Part shown: piece after piece, positions 5,213 through 5,876 of the stretch
How positions within the stretch are numbered: position 1 is the first letter of the stretch
How the letters are laid out: each line of letters starts with the position of its first letter
Assembly (NCBI GenBank): GCA_036501345.1
Contig: DASYAN010000514.1
Span: forward strand, 1-5,876
DNA length: 5,876 nt
Origin: DASYAN01 sp036501345
GTDB lineage: Bacteria > Chloroflexota > Ktedonobacteria > Ktedonobacterales > Ktedonobacteraceae
Direction: 5' to 3'
The notes under the pieces: generated by a model
What the model was told of the DNA's origin: nothing
The model's database searches: none
Seen by the model: only the letters and a program-made list of their open reading frames with translations
Translations under genes and position numbers: made by a program

Positions 5213-5590
5213 ATGCTCAAAAAACTGTTTGCAATACTGGGATTAAGCTGTATCAGCATTGTGCTGTTCGTTGCCTGTGGCAGCGGTTCCAACGGCCCCA
5301 ATCCCGTCCATATGAACGCCACAAATTTTGTCCAGAGTTCGATCACCATCAAGAAAGGCCAGAGCATTACGCTCATCGATGATAACCTCTTTGTAGGGCA
5401 CACAATCGCCAATGGAACATGGAGGAACGGCGAGGCGAACTCGGCTAGAGAAGTGGGTGCGCCTGAGATCAATGATGTGAAGATCGGCGGCAATAGTTCA
5501 GCCATGATTGGCCCCTTTACGAACGCTGGCACCTTTCAACTCTACTGCCCCATCCATACTGGCATGAATCTGACCGTCATCGTAGAGTGA
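5213..5590 (+). CDS. Cupredoxin-like (type 1 copper) lipoprotein
   Basis: A 125-aa secreted protein. Residues 1-21 form a signal peptide (basic MLKK then a hydrophobic core) ending in LFVA-C22, a slightly atypical lipobox (Phe at -3) followed by GSGSNG, so it is probably lipid-anchored on the outer face of the membrane. The rest is a plastocyanin/azurin-type beta-barrel. Probable type 1 copper ligands are H63 (FVGHTIANG) and C112, H115, M118 (YCPIHTGM), the complete Cys-His-Met loop with the usual strand after it (NLTVIVE). Such proteins carry electrons or bind copper; which applies is not visible. The start is ATG 5213 because AAGGAG lies 5 nt upstream; an in-frame ATG at 5189 would add eight residues before the signal peptide. 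The gene sits on the opposite strand between the regulator and the kinase, divergent from the kinase and tail-to-tail with the regulator (7 bp apart). Confidence 0.88.
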   Translation: MLKKLFAILGLSCISIVLFVACGSGSNGPNPVHMNATNFVQSSITIKKGQSITLIDDNLFVGHTIANGTWRNGEANSAREVGAPEINDVKIGGNSSAMIGPFTNAGTFQLYCPIHTGMNLTVIVE

Positions 5591-5597
5591 TCGTGCC

Positions 5598-5876
5598 CTA
5601 TTGTGGAGAGGCTAATCGGTAGCCAATCCCCCGAATGGTTGCCAGCAGCTTGACCTCAAAAGGGTCATCAATCTTACGGCGCAAGCGACGCACATAGACA
5701 TCGATAACATTCGAGCTACACTCAAAATCATAGTTCCAGATGTGCTGCTCGATCATCTCACGAGTCACAACCTGATTCGGATGGTACATGAAATACTCAA
5801 GCAGCGCAAACTCCTTGGGTGTCAGGTCGATCGAACGTCCTTCTCGTTCAACCATGTGTGTCGCTGGATCAACGAC
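5598..5876 (-). CDS. OmpR/PhoB-family response regulator, C-terminal DNA-binding domain (5' truncated by window edge)
   Basis: The frame is open to the window edge, giving the last 92 residues. This is a full winged-helix Trans_reg_C domain: strands at the start (VVDPATHMVEREGRSIDL), then LTPKEFALLEYFM, the loop and VVTREMIEQHIW, the recognition helix SSNVIDVYVRRLRRKID, and the wing LLATIRGIGYRL at the end. The receiver domain with the phosphorylated Asp lies beyond the window. Family members bind direct repeats about 11 bp apart as head-to-tail dimers, matching the boxes at 5067-5087 and 3477-3497. It is on the same strand as the kinase and the likely partner, but the cupredoxin gene lies between them on the other strand. 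No terminator is seen after its stop. Confidence 0.92.
   Translation of the reverse strand, partial: VVDPATHMVEREGRSIDLTPKEFALLEYFMYHPNQVVTREMIEQHIWNYDFECSSNVIDVYVRRLRRKIDDPFEVKLLATIRGIGYRLASPQ

Noticed and set aside
5113..5532. Minus-strand 139-aa ORF antisense to the cupredoxin gene
   Set aside because: The plus strand encodes a complete signal peptide and copper site, so the antisense frame is a shadow.
5610..5624. GGCTA-N5-TAGCC as a terminator of the cupredoxin gene
   Set aside because: Only 5 bp, no T-run, and it lies inside the last codons of the response regulator.

Overview
This window is most likely from the chromosome of a Chloroflexota bacterium of the Ktedonobacteria type. That is an inference from protein style only: a mycoredoxin/NrdH-like glutaredoxin, a double zinc-finger anti-sigma-like protein without a sigma factor beside it, a tiny membrane protein with a SHOCT tail, and a long low-density AT-richer stretch beside a GC-richer regulatory locus. 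No rRNA, tRNA, CRISPR array or intact mobile element is visible.

Left part (1-2576), sparse. The window opens with the 3' end of an unidentified gene, followed by a short ATGA-overlapping ORF. A minus-strand glutaredoxin-like gene (330-608) has a clear rho-independent terminator. A gene-poor stretch then holds a plus-strand coding remnant (about 807-956), a perfect 16-bp hairpin (948-989), and a minus-strand hypothetical gene (1153-2034). The reading frame of that gene continues for 53 sense codons beyond its TAG stop. From 2035 to 2576 there is no gene, only a terminator-like hairpin and GGACA-type direct repeats that look like a decayed IS end.

Middle (2577-3370). A plus-strand gene encodes a 110-aa protein with two CCHC zinc-binding anti-sigma repeats. 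It converges on a minus-strand 85-aa membrane protein with a SHOCT domain.

Right part (3371-5876), a coherent regulatory locus. The C-terminal DNA-binding domain of an OmpR/PhoB-family response regulator (minus, cut by the window edge) and a full sensor histidine kinase (minus) flank a plus-strand gene for a small cupredoxin lipoprotein. The best observation in the window is a 21-bp operator-like box, two ATGACA half-sites 11 bp apart. It occurs twice with 20/21 identity, once upstream of the cupredoxin gene and once upstream of the SHOCT gene. In both places it has the same orientation and exactly the same spacing (16 nt, then ATRTCC, 17 nt, then TAYACT) to a matching promoter. This predicts that the two-component system controls both the cupredoxin lipoprotein and the SHOCT protein as one small envelope regulon. 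On the opposite strand the same box sits 10 nt upstream of a GATAAT hexamer in front of the kinase gene, a Pho-box-like layout suggesting autoregulation.
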